Shown one piece after another: positions 14,756 through 23,851 of a stretch of 42,234 nt of DNA (positions are counted from its first letter, which is position 1; each line of letters opens with the position of its first letter). Origin of the DNA: Pseudoalteromonas shioyasakiensis (GTDB taxonomy: Bacteria; Pseudomonadota; Gammaproteobacteria; Enterobacterales; Alteromonadaceae). Made by a program: the position numbers and the translations under genes. Below the pieces are notes generated by a model. That model had not been told where the DNA came from and searched no databases. It worked only from the letters and a program-made list of their open reading frames with translations. The DNA lies in NCBI RefSeq assembly GCF_022398475.1, contig NZ_JAKEVM010000022.1, forward strand, positions 1 to 42,234, in the 5' to 3' direction.

Positions 14756-15736
14756 ATGTTACCTGAGTTTAAGCCTGCGTGGTGGATGCGCAATCGCCAT
14801 TTACAAACCATAATGCCGCGCTTTTTTCGCCCTTTTCATAATACCCGCTACGACTTATCGACAATCGATACTCCAGATGGCGACTTTTTAGAACTGGCTT
14901 GGGCAACACCTCATAACGAGCAAGCCCCCCTCGCTATTGTATTGCATGGTTTAGAAGGCAATATAAACAGCTTTTATGCTAAAGGCATGATGAAAAAGCT
15001 TAAACAACAAGGCTTTGCTGTTGTATTGATGCATTTTCGAAACTGCTCGCGCGAAGTTAACCGTTTAGCACGTGCTTATCACAGCGGTGAAACAGAAGAC
15101 CTGCGCTTTTTCATCAACCACCTTAAGAGTAAATTTCCAAAACGTCCGTTATTTGCCGTGGGCTTTTCGTTAGGTGGTAATGTACTAGCAAAGTATTTAG
15201 GTGAGCAAGGTACTAAATCGAACTTAACAGGCGCAGCCGTTGTGTCTGCGCCATTTGACTTGTCATCATCTTGTGAAGTAATTCGCAAAAGCTTAGGCAA
15301 GATTTATCAAAAGTATTTGCTCGACCGTATGAAAAAGTCGATGCAAAGAAAGCTGCCACAAATCGAACAGCAAATTAGCCTAACGCCAGAAAAACTTATG
15401 GCGATTGATGACTTATGGCAATTCGATAATATGCTCACGGCACCATTGCACGGCTTTGCCGGTGCTGAAGATTACTATCAGCAAGCGAGTGCAAAACCAT
15501 TTTTAAAAAGCATTGCAACACCTACGCTGATTGTGCACGCCAAAGATGACCCGATGTTATCAATAAAAGCCGTGCCAGATAGCTTAGATGTAAGTGAACA
15601 TGTTACGCTGCGCATCTCAGAACAAGGAGGCCATGTCGGATTTATTAGCGGTAAAAACCCTTTTAAGCCCGAATATTGGCTTGAACGAATTGTTCCTGAG
15701 TATTTTCAACAATTAGTTAAAAAAGAGCAGTTATGA
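14756..15736 (+). CDS. yheT: YheT family alpha/beta hydrolase
   Basis: A hydrolase of the YheT/UPF0017 group with the start [26 protein letters not shown], a family signature. The nucleophile elbow is [14 protein letters not shown] (S138); HGLEGN forms the oxyanion region. The late Asp (HAKDDPML) and His (EQGGHVGF) complete the triad. The substrate is unknown; related proteins act as short-chain esterases. I start at the ATG at 14756, since an upstream GTG adds only three residues. The stop codon overlaps the start of yheU by 4 bases (ATGA), the same pair as in E. coli. Confidence 0.92.
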   Translation: MLPEFKPAWWMRNRHLQTIMPRFFRPFHNTRYDLSTIDTPDGDFLELAWATPHNEQAPLAIVLHGLEGNINSFYAKGMMKKLKQQGFAVVLMHFRNCSREVNRLARAYHSGETEDLRFFINHLKSKFPKRPLFAVGFSLGGNVLAKYLGEQGTKSNLTGAAVVSAPFDLSSSCEVIRKSLGKIYQKYLLDRMKKSMQRKLPQIEQQISLTPEKLMAIDDLWQFDNMLTAPLHGFAGAEDYYQQASAKPFLKSIATPTLIVHAKDDPMLSIKAVPDSLDVSEHVTLRISEQGGHVGFISGKNPFKPEYWLERIVPEYFQQLVKKEQL

Positions 15737-15990
15737 TCATTCCCCACGAACGCCTCGATAAAGAGACTCTGTATAATTTAATCGAAAGTTATGTTTTACG
15801 TGAAGGCACTGATTACGGCGAACAAGAATTTAGCATTGAAAGCAAAGTGGCGCAGGTTCATCAACAGCTTAAAAGTGGTGAAGCCATGGTGTTTTTTTCT
15901 GAGTTACATGAGTCAGTTACGATTATATCCAAAGCTGAATTCGTTGCTCTACAAGCAGATCCAGAGTACCAAGCGTCGTTTAACGACTAA
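15733..15990 (+). CDS. yheU: YheU family protein (UPF0270)
   Basis: An 85-residue acidic protein with the family pattern [29 protein letters not shown] and a conserved C-terminal helix region. Function is unknown. It overlaps yheT by 4 bases and is surely cotranslated with it. It is somewhat longer than the E. coli member (about 72 residues), the extra being at the C-terminus ([17 protein letters not shown]). Confidence 0.9.
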   Translation: MIIPHERLDKETLYNLIESYVLREGTDYGEQEFSIESKVAQVHQQLKSGEAMVFFSELHESVTIISKAEFVALQADPEYQASFND

Positions 15991-16050
15991 ACTTGTAAGT
16001 TACACTGTAACCCTTCACAATGGCTTTTTAACTTAAAGAGCCATTAAAAA

Positions 16051-17244
16051 ATGAAAAAACTAAGCTCACTGGTTGCCGCAGTTTCTTTGGCCTTAATTGG
16101 TCAAGCAAATGCAGATCAGGTTACTGCATCAGATAAAGCCATTAAACTGGCAAAAGACACTATTTTAATCGATACCCATATCGATGTGCCTTACCGTATT
16201 CATAACAAGTGGGCTGACGTAACCAAAGCTACAAGCGACGGTGATTTTGATTATCCGCGTGCTGTGCAAGGTGGTTTGAACGCTCCTTTCATGTCAATTT
16301 ACATTCCTGCAAACCTAGAATTTGAAGGCAAAGGTAAAAGCTATCAATTAGCAAATCAGCTAATCGATTCTATGGAAGCGATTGTGCAACGCGCACCAAG
16401 TAAATTCGCTATTGCTGACTCAACTGCCGATATTAAAGAGCAGTTTAAACAAGGTAAAATGTCGATTGCTATGGGCATGGAAAACGGCTCACCTATCGAA
16501 GGCGACATTAAAAACCTTAAGCATTTTTATGAGCGTGGCGTGCGTTACATCACGCTAGCTCACTCACAGAGCAACCACATTTCTGATTCATCTTATGACA
16601 TCCGTCGTAAGTGGAAAGGCCTGAGCCCGTTCGGTAAAGAGCTAGTAAAAGAAATGAACAACATTGGTATGCTGGTTGATGTATCGCATATTTCTGATGA
16701 TGCGTTTTACCAAGTGATGGAAATCTCGAAAGTACCCGTGATTGCTTCACACTCGTCACTGCGTAAATACACCCCTGGCTTTGAGCGTAATATGAATGAC
16801 GACATGCTGTTAGCTCTTAAAAAGAATGGTGGTGTTATTCAAATTAACTTCGGTTCAAGCTTTGTTACAGCAAAAGCAGGCTCTTGGTACGATCAACTTA
16901 AATCAGCAAAGGCTGAAAAGAAAAAAGACGGTACTAAGCTAAGCAAAGATTTTGATGCTGCTTATCGCGCTAAAAACCCGTTTCCATTTGCAAGCTTAGA
17001 ACAAGTACTTGATCACATTGACCATGTAGTTGAGCTAATTGGCATCGATTATGTGGGTATTGGCTCAGATTACGATGGTGTAGGCGACTCTCTACCTACT
17101 GGCTTAAAAGATGTATCTAGCTATCCTAACCTTGTGCAAGGTCTAATGGACCGTGGTTATAGTGATAAAGACATCAAAAAGATTTTAAGTGGCAATATGC
17201 TACGTGTATGGCAACAAGCTGAAGCATACGCAAAAGCCCATTAA
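16051..17244 (+). CDS. Exported membrane dipeptidase (peptidase family M19)
   Basis: A zinc dipeptidase of the renal dipeptidase family, predicted periplasmic, cleaving dipeptides including some with a D-residue. A signal peptide (MKKLSSLVAAVSLALIGQANA) precedes the TIM-barrel domain. Metal ligands are visible in IDTHIDVPY, the glutamate of MGMENGSPIEG, the histidine of LAHSQSNHISDS and ASHSSLR; VDVSHISD and GIGSDYDGVGD are further family motifs. At 397 residues it is complete. It is monocistronic, with its own terminator at 17262-17290. Confidence 0.92.
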   Translation: MKKLSSLVAAVSLALIGQANADQVTASDKAIKLAKDTILIDTHIDVPYRIHNKWADVTKATSDGDFDYPRAVQGGLNAPFMSIYIPANLEFEGKGKSYQLANQLIDSMEAIVQRAPSKFAIADSTADIKEQFKQGKMSIAMGMENGSPIEGDIKNLKHFYERGVRYITLAHSQSNHISDSSYDIRRKWKGLSPFGKELVKEMNNIGMLVDVSHISDDAFYQVMEISKVPVIASHSSLRKYTPGFERNMNDDMLLALKKNGGVIQINFGSSFVTAKAGSWYDQLKSAKAEKKKDGTKLSKDFDAAYRAKNPFPFASLEQVLDHIDHVVELIGIDYVGIGSDYDGVGDSLPTGLKDVSSYPNLVQGLMDRGYSDKDIKKILSGNMLRVWQQAEAYAKAH

Positions 17245-17261
17245 TCGACACAAACTCCATT

Positions 17262-17290
17262 AAAAGCGCAGCTAACTAGCTGCGCTTTTT
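17262..17290 (+). terminator. Intrinsic terminator after the dipeptidase
   Basis: AAAAGCGCAGCT pairs exactly with AGCTGCGCTTTT around loop AACT, followed by T residues. Confidence 0.9.
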
Positions 17291-17372
17291 GTTTTTATCA
17301 TTATAAGTAATTGATAATACAAATAGCTTGTTTTAATCTGCTGATATTACAAAGCAACTTGGATGATGTGAT

Positions 17373-18257
17373 ATGTCAACTTGGCAAGGGAATACTGCGC
17401 TGGCATTTGCAAGCATTGCACTTGGCTTATCAATTTATAGCTATACAAAAGTAAACTCGACTGACAAGCCTGTAGTTACTCAGCAAGCAAAACCTAACTT
17501 AAAAAAGTTAACCATTCCAGAGCAAGACAGAGAAAATCTAGTTGCCTTACATGGCTATATTTTAGATCTCGAAACACGCATTCACGAGCTTGAAAATCAA
17601 GCGCCAACAATTGATCCTGAGCGACTTGCCTCATTAGTTAAACAAGCAATGGAACAGCAAGAAAAAGAGCGACGAGTCGAAATTGAGAAAAGAAATCCAG
17701 CGCTTGGCTGGCTAAGTAATTTACCTGATGACTACCGCGAACGCATCAAAGCAGACCCACAATATGCCGACAGCTCAATAAATGAAGCTCTTGCTACCTT
17801 ACTCAATTTGAGTAAGTCCGAAAATGAGCGCTTAGCAGCCTACGGGCAACTAAAAATGACCCTAAGCATGCTCAGACGCGACCTGGACGACAGCCAGGCA
17901 AATGCAGTAATCGATGCTATGATAAGCATTAGCGAATACACTAATGATCCTAAGATTCGTGTCAGTACTTTAGAGAATTTATCTCGCCAAAATAATGTCT
18001 CACCTAAGCTCGCTGAGCATTTTCAAAAGCTTTTACAAACTGACGATAATGATTATGTTCGCAATATTTCTGCCACAGCCCTCATCGGCCAGTTTTTCCG
18101 CGCCACAAGAGATGGCAACAATAGTTATGCCAGTGATTTAGCAGAACGAATTACCACTCTTGAAAATAGTAGCAATACAAAAGTTGCCGAAATCATGGCT
18201 GAAAACCTAAAAGGCCCACGGTTAAGAGAAGAGCTAGATAAAGCGTTGGGGAAATGA
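17373..18257 (+). CDS. Membrane-anchored coiled-coil protein with HEAT-like C-terminus, function unknown
   Basis: I do not recognise this 294-residue protein. It starts with one hydrophobic helix (TALAFASIALGLSIYSY), either an uncleaved anchor or a signal. A predicted coiled coil follows (about 50-110; ENLVALHGYILDLETRIHELENQ and QAMEQQEKERRVEIEKR). The rest (about 120-294) is alpha-helical with repeat-like units (NERLAAYGQLKMTLSML, DPKIRVSTLENLS, NDYVRNISATALIGQF) reminiscent of HEAT repeats, suggesting protein-protein contacts. It faces the end of the S10 operon. A heptamer repeat begins 5 bases after its stop. Confidence 0.6.
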   Translation: MSTWQGNTALAFASIALGLSIYSYTKVNSTDKPVVTQQAKPNLKKLTIPEQDRENLVALHGYILDLETRIHELENQAPTIDPERLASLVKQAMEQQEKERRVEIEKRNPALGWLSNLPDDYRERIKADPQYADSSINEALATLLNLSKSENERLAAYGQLKMTLSMLRRDLDDSQANAVIDAMISISEYTNDPKIRVSTLENLSRQNNVSPKLAEHFQKLLQTDDNDYVRNISATALIGQFFRATRDGNNSYASDLAERITTLENSSNTKVAEIMAENLKGPRLREELDKALGK

Positions 18258-18262
18258 TTGAA

Positions 18263-18278
18263 GGTGCTAGGTGCTAGG
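18263..18278. repeat. Heptamer repeat GGTGCTA x2.3
   Basis: Two exact GGTGCTA units plus GG, just after a stop codon. Rotated, the unit is AGGTGCT, fitting AGGNNCT. It lies about 80 bases from the second 7-bp periodic AGCT element. Confidence 0.7.
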
Positions 18279-18356
18279 ACAAACTAAATCCAGTTTAACC
18301 TGAAGTAACTATTAACTTGTTTTCTTGCACTGAAATGAAAGCCCCTTCTCGATCTA

Positions 18357-18388
18357 ATCTGACGTCTGACAGCTGAAAGCTTCCAGCT
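18357..18388. repeat. 7-bp periodic element (heptads ending in AGCT), copy 2
   Basis: Heptads ATCTGAC, GTCTGAC, AGCTGAA, AGCTTCC and a final AGCT; AGCT occurs at 18371, 18378 and 18385. The first three heptads match copy 1 (3164-3184) with two differences. It lies about 12 bases beyond the S10 operon terminator, the same placement as at tuf. Confidence 0.7.
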
Positions 18389-18400
18389 ATTTTTTATAAC

Positions 18401-18430
18401 AAAAAGCCCCAGCAGATGCCGGGGCTTTTT
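18401..18430 (-). terminator. Intrinsic terminator of the S10 operon
   Basis: AAAAAGCCCC pairs with GGGGCTTTTT around a 10-base loop, with T runs on both strands. It follows rpsQ by about 22 bases and also faces the convergent upstream gene, so it may work in both directions. Confidence 0.9.
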
Positions 18431-18452
18431 AGTAAGGAAACTTAATTAAAAA

Positions 18453-18710
18453 TTAAGCTTTCTTTGGACGCTCAACAACGTCTACTAAAGTCCAAGACTT
18501 AGTCTTAGAAATAGGAGCACACTCAGAAATAGTAACTACGTCACCAGTTTGAGCTGTGTTGTTTTCGTCATGTACGTGTAGTTTAGTCGTACGTTTGATG
18601 AATTTTCCATATACTGGATGCTTCACGTAACGTGCGATAGCAACAGTGAAAGATTTATCCATCTTGTCGCTGATTACACGGCCTTGAAGAGTACGGATTT
18701 TATCGCTCAT
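18453..18710 (-). CDS. rpsQ: 30S ribosomal protein S17
   Basis: S17 binds 16S rRNA early in 30S assembly. The 85-residue sequence ([37 protein letters not shown], then [15 protein letters not shown]) is canonical. It is the last gene of the S10 operon here; its start overlaps the rpmC stop by one base. It is followed by a strong terminator and an unrelated convergent gene, not by rplN as in most gamma-proteobacteria. Confidence 0.98.
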   Translation of the reverse strand: MSDKIRTLQGRVISDKMDKSFTVAIARYVKHPVYGKFIKRTTKLHVHDENNTAQTGDVVTISECAPISKTKSWTLVDVVERPKKA

Positions 18711-18901
18711 TATTGACCTGCCTTCTGGTTAATAACTGTTTTTACACGCGCGATATCGCGACGTACTGTTCTTAGCGTGTGTGTCTGAGCTAACTGACCA
18801 GTGCTTGCTTGCATGCGCAGGTTGAACTGCTCACGAAGAAGTCCTAGAAGTTCAGCATTTAGCTCTTCTACGCTTTTGTCTTTTAGTTCGCTAGCTTTCA
18901 T
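18710..18901 (-). CDS. rpmC: 50S ribosomal protein L29
   Basis: L29 lies at the polypeptide exit of the 50S subunit. The 63-residue helical protein ([31 protein letters not shown]) is full length. It overlaps its neighbours by single bases on both sides (TAATG type), showing tight coupling with rplP and rpsQ. Confidence 0.98.
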   Translation of the reverse strand: MKASELKDKSVEELNAELLGLLREQFNLRMQASTGQLAQTHTLRTVRRDIARVKTVINQKAGQ

Positions 18902-19314
18902 TACATCACCGTCCGAGTTACGAAAGTTGTTGTGAATGGTAATTTACGCGCTGCAAGGTTGAATGCTTCACGAGCAAGCTCTTCAGAAACACCTTCCATT
19001 TCGTAAAGTACTTTACCAGGTTGAATTTCAGCAACCCAATATTCAACAGAACCTTTACCTTTACCCATACGAACTTCTAATGGTTTGTTCGTAATTGGCT
19101 TATCTGGGAATACACGAATCCAGATTTTACCTTGACGCTTTACGTGACGTGTCATAGCACGACGAGCTGCTTCGATTTGACGAGCAGTCATACGGCCACG
19201 GCCAGTAGCTTTCAAACCGAAAGTACCGAAGCTTACTTTGTTACCGTTTTGCGCTAAACCGCGGTTGCGGCCTTTGTGCATTTTACGGAATTTTGTACGT
19301 TTTGGCTGTAACAT
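18901..19314 (-). CDS. rplP: 50S ribosomal protein L16
   Basis: L16 helps organise the A site region of 23S rRNA. The 137-residue protein starts [19 protein letters not shown] and contains [33 protein letters not shown], typical of the family. It lies 12 bases after rpsC and overlaps the rpmC start by one base. Confidence 0.98.
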   Translation of the reverse strand: MLQPKRTKFRKMHKGRNRGLAQNGNKVSFGTFGLKATGRGRMTARQIEAARRAMTRHVKRQGKIWIRVFPDKPITNKPLEVRMGKGKGSVEYWVAEIQPGKVLYEMEGVSEELAREAFNLAARKLPFTTTFVTRTVM

Positions 19315-19326
19315 TACTCGCTACCT

Positions 19327-20028
19327 CTACTTAGCACTTTTTTTGGCTTTCTTTGGCGCGCGTTTAGCTGGCTTCTCTTGCTCTTGTACTAGTGGTAAAC
19401 CACCAATAACTTCGCCTTTGAAGATCCAAACTTTAACACCAATGATACCATAAGTGGTTAAGGCTTCAGAAGTTGCGTAGTCGATATCAGCACGAAGAGT
19501 ATGTAGAGGTACACGACCTTCACGATACCATTCTGAACGTGCGATCTCAGCACCGCCAAGACGACCGCTAACTTCAACTTTGATACCCTTTGCACCAATG
19601 CGCATTGCATTTTGTACCGAACGCTTCATAGCGCGACGGAACATAACACGACGCTCTAGCTGTGACGCAATACCGTCAGCTACTAGTTGTGCATCAAGTT
19701 CAGGCTTACGAACTTCAGCGATATTAATCTGAGCCGGAACACCTGCAATCTTAGTTACTGCTTGACGTAGTTTTTCAACGTCTTCGCCTTTTTTACCGAT
19801 AACAACACCAGGACGAGCTGTGTGAATTGTTACACGGATAGATTTAGCTGGACGCTCGATAACGATTTTAGACACAGAAGCCGCTTTTAATTCCTTAGTA
19901 AGGAAAGTACGTACTTTGTGATCGCCAAAAAGCTGATCAGAGAAATCTTTTGAATTCGCGTACCAGGTAGAAACCCAAGGTTTAGAGATACCTAGGCGAA
20001 TACCAGTAGGATGAACTTTTTGTCCCAT
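19327..20028 (-). CDS. rpsC: 30S ribosomal protein S3
   Basis: S3 forms part of the mRNA entry channel. At 233 residues it has the KH domain ([17 protein letters not shown]) and the C-terminal S3 domain ([30 protein letters not shown]). The lysine- and alanine-rich tail ([14 protein letters not shown]) is usual. In the normal order between rplV and rplP. Confidence 0.98.
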   Translation of the reverse strand: MGQKVHPTGIRLGISKPWVSTWYANSKDFSDQLFGDHKVRTFLTKELKAASVSKIVIERPAKSIRVTIHTARPGVVIGKKGEDVEKLRQAVTKIAGVPAQINIAEVRKPELDAQLVADGIASQLERRVMFRRAMKRSVQNAMRIGAKGIKVEVSGRLGGAEIARSEWYREGRVPLHTLRADIDYATSEALTTYGIIGVKVWIFKGEVIGGLPLVQEQEKPAKRAPKKAKKSAK

Positions 20029-20039
20029 TACTTATACTC

Positions 20040-20372
20040 CTAGCTATCTGAAACCACAACAGTGATGTGGCTTGTACGCTTAAGGATGCGGTCTGCGCGT
20101 CCTTTAGCACGTGGCATAATACGCTTCATTGTTGGACCATCGTCCACAAAGATCGTAGTTACACGAAGCTCATCAATGTCAGCACCTTCGTTATGCTCTG
20201 CGTTAGCAATAGCAGACTCAAGTACTTTTTTAACTAATACAGCCGCTTTTTTAGGGCTGTACGCCAGGATTTCTAGAGCGCGATCAACCGGAAGTCCGCG
20301 GATCTGATCTGCAACTAGACGTGCTTTTTGCGCCGAACCAGAGGCGAATTTATGTTTAGCTAATGCTTGCAT
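20040..20372 (-). CDS. rplV: 50S ribosomal protein L22
   Basis: L22 lines the peptide exit tunnel; its beta-hairpin is a site of macrolide resistance changes. The 110-residue sequence is canonical ([22 protein letters not shown]; hairpin [25 protein letters not shown]). No insertion or deletion is visible in the hairpin. Confidence 0.98.
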   Translation of the reverse strand: MQALAKHKFASGSAQKARLVADQIRGLPVDRALEILAYSPKKAAVLVKKVLESAIANAEHNEGADIDELRVTTIFVDDGPTMKRIMPRAKGRADRILKRTSHITVVVSDS

Positions 20373-20386
20373 TTATCATTCCCCTC

Positions 20387-20674
<288 letters not shown>

Positions 20675-20681
20675 TCAACTA

Positions 20682-21506
20682 TTATTTAGTACGACGACGT
20701 ACGATAAATTTATCAGTACGCTTGTTCTTACGTGTCTTAGCACCTTTAGTCGGCTTACCCCATGGAGACACAGGATGACGACCACCAGATGTACGACCTT
20801 CACCACCACCGTGCGGGTGATCTACCGGGTTCATGGCAACACCACGAACTGTCGGACGGATACCACGCCAGCGATTTGCACCAGCTTTACCTAGTGAACG
20901 AAGCATATGCTCAGCATTGCCTACTTCACCAAGTGTTGCGCGACAGTCAGCTGGAACTTTACGAACTTCGCCAGAACGAAGACGTAGAGTTACGTATTGA
21001 CCTTCACGAGCAAGGATTTGAACGTATGCACCAGCAGAACGTGCGATTTGCGCGCCTTTACCTGGTTTTAATTCTACGTTGTGAACAGTCGAACCTACAG
21101 GCATGTTACGCATTGGTAACGTGTTACCAGCTTTGATTGGTGCATCAATACCAGATTGGATTGAATCACCAGCTTTTAAGCCTTTAGGTGCAATAATGTA
21201 ACGACGCTCACCGTCTGCATATAATACAAGAGCGATGTTTGCGCTACGGTTTGGATCATACTCTAGACGCTCAACAACAGCTGGAATGCCATCTTTAGTG
21301 CGTTTAAAGTCGATTACACGGTAATGATGCTTATGACCACCACCGATGTGACGAACCGTGATACGACCTTTGTTATTACGACCACCAGACTTAGAGTTTT
21401 TCTCTAGTAGTGGTGCGTAAGGTTTACCCTTATGTAGATCTGGGTTAACCACTTTAACCAGGTGACGACGACCCGCAGAAGTTGGTTTACACTTTTGAAG
21501 TGCCAT
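20682..21506 (-). CDS. rplB: 50S ribosomal protein L2
   Basis: L2 is an essential core protein near the peptidyl transferase centre. The 274-residue protein starts [19 protein letters not shown] and has the signature [27 protein letters not shown], which includes the conserved histidine of the active region. Full length. Confidence 0.98.
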   Translation of the reverse strand: MALQKCKPTSAGRRHLVKVVNPDLHKGKPYAPLLEKNSKSGGRNNKGRITVRHIGGGHKHHYRVIDFKRTKDGIPAVVERLEYDPNRSANIALVLYADGERRYIIAPKGLKAGDSIQSGIDAPIKAGNTLPMRNMPVGSTVHNVELKPGKGAQIARSAGAYVQILAREGQYVTLRLRSGEVRKVPADCRATLGEVGNAEHMLRSLGKAGANRWRGIRPTVRGVAMNPVDHPHGGGEGRTSGGRHPVSPWGKPTKGAKTRKNKRTDKFIVRRRTK

Positions 21507-21523
21507 AATTCTAACTCCCCTTA

Positions 21524-21826
21524 TTACTCGGCGCCGCCGACAAAGTCTAGCTCGCTACCTTCTTTAAGAGTAACGTAAGCTTTCTTCCAGTCTGAACGAC
21601 GACCGAAACGCATGCCAGTACGTTTTGTTTTACCCTTAACGTTTAGTGTGCGAACACCAGTTACTTCTACTTCAAAAAGCTTTTCTGCTGCAGCTTTGAT
21701 TTCAGCTTTAGTTGCATCAGAAGCTACTTTGAAAACAATCGTGTTGTTCTCTTCAGCAGCGATAGTGCTTTTTTCAGAGATGTGTGGAGCAAGGATCACT
21801 TTTAAAAGACGTTCTTCACGGATCAT
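21524..21826 (-). CDS. rplW: 50S ribosomal protein L23
   Basis: L23 lies at the exit tunnel and is the docking site for trigger factor and SRP. The 100-residue sequence ([34 protein letters not shown]) is canonical. Its start overlaps the rplD stop by 4 bases. Confidence 0.98.
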   Translation of the reverse strand: MIREERLLKVILAPHISEKSTIAAEENNTIVFKVASDATKAEIKAAAEKLFEVEVTGVRTLNVKGKTKRTGMRFGRRSDWKKAYVTLKEGSELDFVGGAE

Positions 21827-22428
21827 GCTAGCGCCTCCTCAAGTTGCTTAACAGCAGCAGCTGTAATAAGTACCTTATCGAAAGCGATTAGGCTTACAGG
21901 ATCGATACCAGCTACATCACGCGTGTCAACCTTGTATAGGTTACGTGCCGATAAGAAAAGATTCTCATCTACTTCTTCAGTCACGATTAGAACATCTTTA
22001 AGCTCAAGTTCTTTAAGCTTAGAAACTAGTTCTTTAGTTTTTGGTGCTTCAAGACCAAACTGCTCAACAACGATTAAACGCTCTTGACGAACTAATTCAG
22101 ATAAGATGCTTTTGATCGCACCGCGGTACATTTTACGGTTTACTTTTTGGCTGTGATCTTGTGGTTTAGCTGCGAAGCTAACGCCACCTGAACGCCAAAT
22201 TGGGCTACGAATTGTACCAGCACGTGCACGGCCAGTACCTTTTTGAGACCATGGTTTTTTACCACCACCGCTTACTTCAGAACGTGTCTTCTGAGCACGA
22301 GTACCTTGACGAGCACCTGCTGCGTAAGCAACAACTACTTGGTGTACTAATGCTTCGTTAAACTCACGTCCAAAAGTAGCTTCAGAAACTTCAAGAGCGC
22401 CAGAAGCGTCTTTAATTGCTAATTCCAT
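21823..22428 (-). CDS. rplD: 50S ribosomal protein L4
   Basis: L4 is a tunnel protein and, in gamma-proteobacteria, the autogenous repressor of the S10 operon through the rpsJ leader. The sequence follows E. coli L4 closely, including [27 protein letters not shown], the loop that reaches the tunnel. I start at the ATG of MELAIKDAS, as in E. coli; a GTG one codon upstream is less likely. Length 201 residues. Confidence 0.98.
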   Translation of the reverse strand: MELAIKDASGALEVSEATFGREFNEALVHQVVVAYAAGARQGTRAQKTRSEVSGGGKKPWSQKGTGRARAGTIRSPIWRSGGVSFAAKPQDHSQKVNRKMYRGAIKSILSELVRQERLIVVEQFGLEAPKTKELVSKLKELELKDVLIVTEEVDENLFLSARNLYKVDTRDVAGIDPVSLIAFDKVLITAAAVKQLEEALA

Positions 22429-22445
22429 CACTAAATCTCCAGGAC

Positions 22446-23081
22446 TTATGCTTTAACAGCTGGTTTAACGATAACGTCACCGCCGATAGCGCCAGGTACT
22501 GCACCTTTAACTAAAAGCAAGTTACGCTCAGCGTCAACGCGAACTAGTTCTAAGTTTTGAGTCGTTACACGCTCAGCACCCATGTGACCGGCCATTTTCT
22601 TACCTTTAAACACCTTACCAGGTGATTGGTTTTGACCGATTGAACCAGGAGCACGGTGAGATAGAGAGTTACCGTGAGTAGCGTCTTGCATGCTGAAGTT
22701 CCAGCGCTTAACACCACCTTGGAAACCTTTACCTTTAGAAGTACCGGTTACGTCAACTTTGTTGATTTCGTTGAATAATTCAACAGTAAGCTCAGCGCCT
22801 ACTTCAAAATCGCCTTCACCACCATTTAGGCGGAATTCCCACAGACCGCGACCCGCTTCAACACCAGCTTTAGCGAAGTGACCCGCTGCTGCTTTGTTTA
22901 CACGGCTTGCTTTTTTAGTGCCTGCGGTTACTTGAAGCGCGTTATAACCGTCAGTTGCTTCAGATTTGATCTGAGCAATGCGGTTAGGTGTCGCTTCGAT
23001 AACTGTCACAGGGATAGATACACCATCTTCAGTGAAGATACGTGTCATACCCACTTTACGACCGACTAGACCTAATGCCAT
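22446..23081 (-). CDS. rplC: 50S ribosomal protein L3
   Basis: L3 is an early assembly protein that reaches towards the peptidyl transferase centre. At 211 residues it shows [37 protein letters not shown] and the conserved loop [27 protein letters not shown]. The methylated Gln position (GQNQSPG) is present. It follows rpsJ by 27 bases. Confidence 0.98.
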   Translation of the reverse strand: MALGLVGRKVGMTRIFTEDGVSIPVTVIEATPNRIAQIKSEATDGYNALQVTAGTKKASRVNKAAAGHFAKAGVEAGRGLWEFRLNGGEGDFEVGAELTVELFNEINKVDVTGTSKGKGFQGGVKRWNFSMQDATHGNSLSHRAPGSIGQNQSPGKVFKGKKMAGHMGAERVTTQNLELVRVDAERNLLLVKGAVPGAIGGDVIVKPAVKA

Positions 23082-23108
23082 TTTCCTAAAACCTCTCTAA
23101 TCTTCCGA

Positions 23109-23429
<321 letters not shown>

Positions 23430-23458
23430 TCAATATAAAGAGCATTTAAAAAGAGCAT

Positions 23459-23498
23459 AAAAAAACGACCGAAACAATCTTAATAACTAAGATGTCGG
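23459..23498 (-). terminator. Attenuator-like hairpin in the S10 leader
   Basis: On the minus strand, CCGACATCTTA pairs imperfectly with TAAGATTGTTTCGG and is followed by TCG and seven T. It ends about 40 bases before rpsJ. Position and shape match the L4-controlled attenuation hairpin of the E. coli S10 leader. Confidence 0.65.
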
Positions 23499-23519
23499 CT
23501 GCTTTCTTATATCTACGAT

Positions 23520-23593
23520 GAATTCCAAATCGGAATTCCTGTTTATTAGCTTGAAATCCAAGCTTAATCTTTCCTTCCAAGTTCCCGAGGGAA
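23520..23593 (-). other. S10 leader RNA hairpins
   Basis: Three compact hairpins lie between the promoter and the attenuator: TTCCC/GGGAA (23582-23593), AGCTTG/CAAGCT (23548-23564) and GAATTCC/GGAATTC with loop of five (23520-23538). A multi-hairpin leader is expected for L4 regulation, but I cannot match individual stems to E. coli ones. Confidence 0.55.
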
Positions 23594-23609
23594 TTTTGAA
23601 AGCCTGCGT

Positions 23610-23637
23610 ATTATAGATAGATTGGTGATAAATGCAA
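23610..23637 (-). promoter_or_regulatory. Promoter of the S10 operon
   Basis: -35 TTGCAT (23632-23637), a 16-base spacer and a perfect -10 TATAAT (23610-23615) on the minus strand. Transcription should begin near 23603. The rest of the 430-base spacer up to plsB (23638-23851) is AT-rich and holds no gene that I can see; the plsB promoter must lie in it. Confidence 0.7.
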
Positions 23638-23851
23638 CAACTATTTTGAAAATCTCAAAGGTCTAAATTAAATTTTGTTTAATTTTCGAACTTTATCAAT
23701 AACATTAGCGTCTTTAAATTATACTTGTGCGAGTAAAGAGGCTAGAAAATCGCTTTTAAATGGTCAGTCCAGTTAATAATTGTTATTCTATGCCGCTTAT
23801 TTTTGACCGGACTCGGTCTATTTAATATCTACTAATAACTTTGGTGAGTTG

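Noticed and set aside
15791..16036. 81-residue ORF overlapping yheU
   Set aside because: It lies in another frame of yheU, a recognisable family, and has an unnatural composition.
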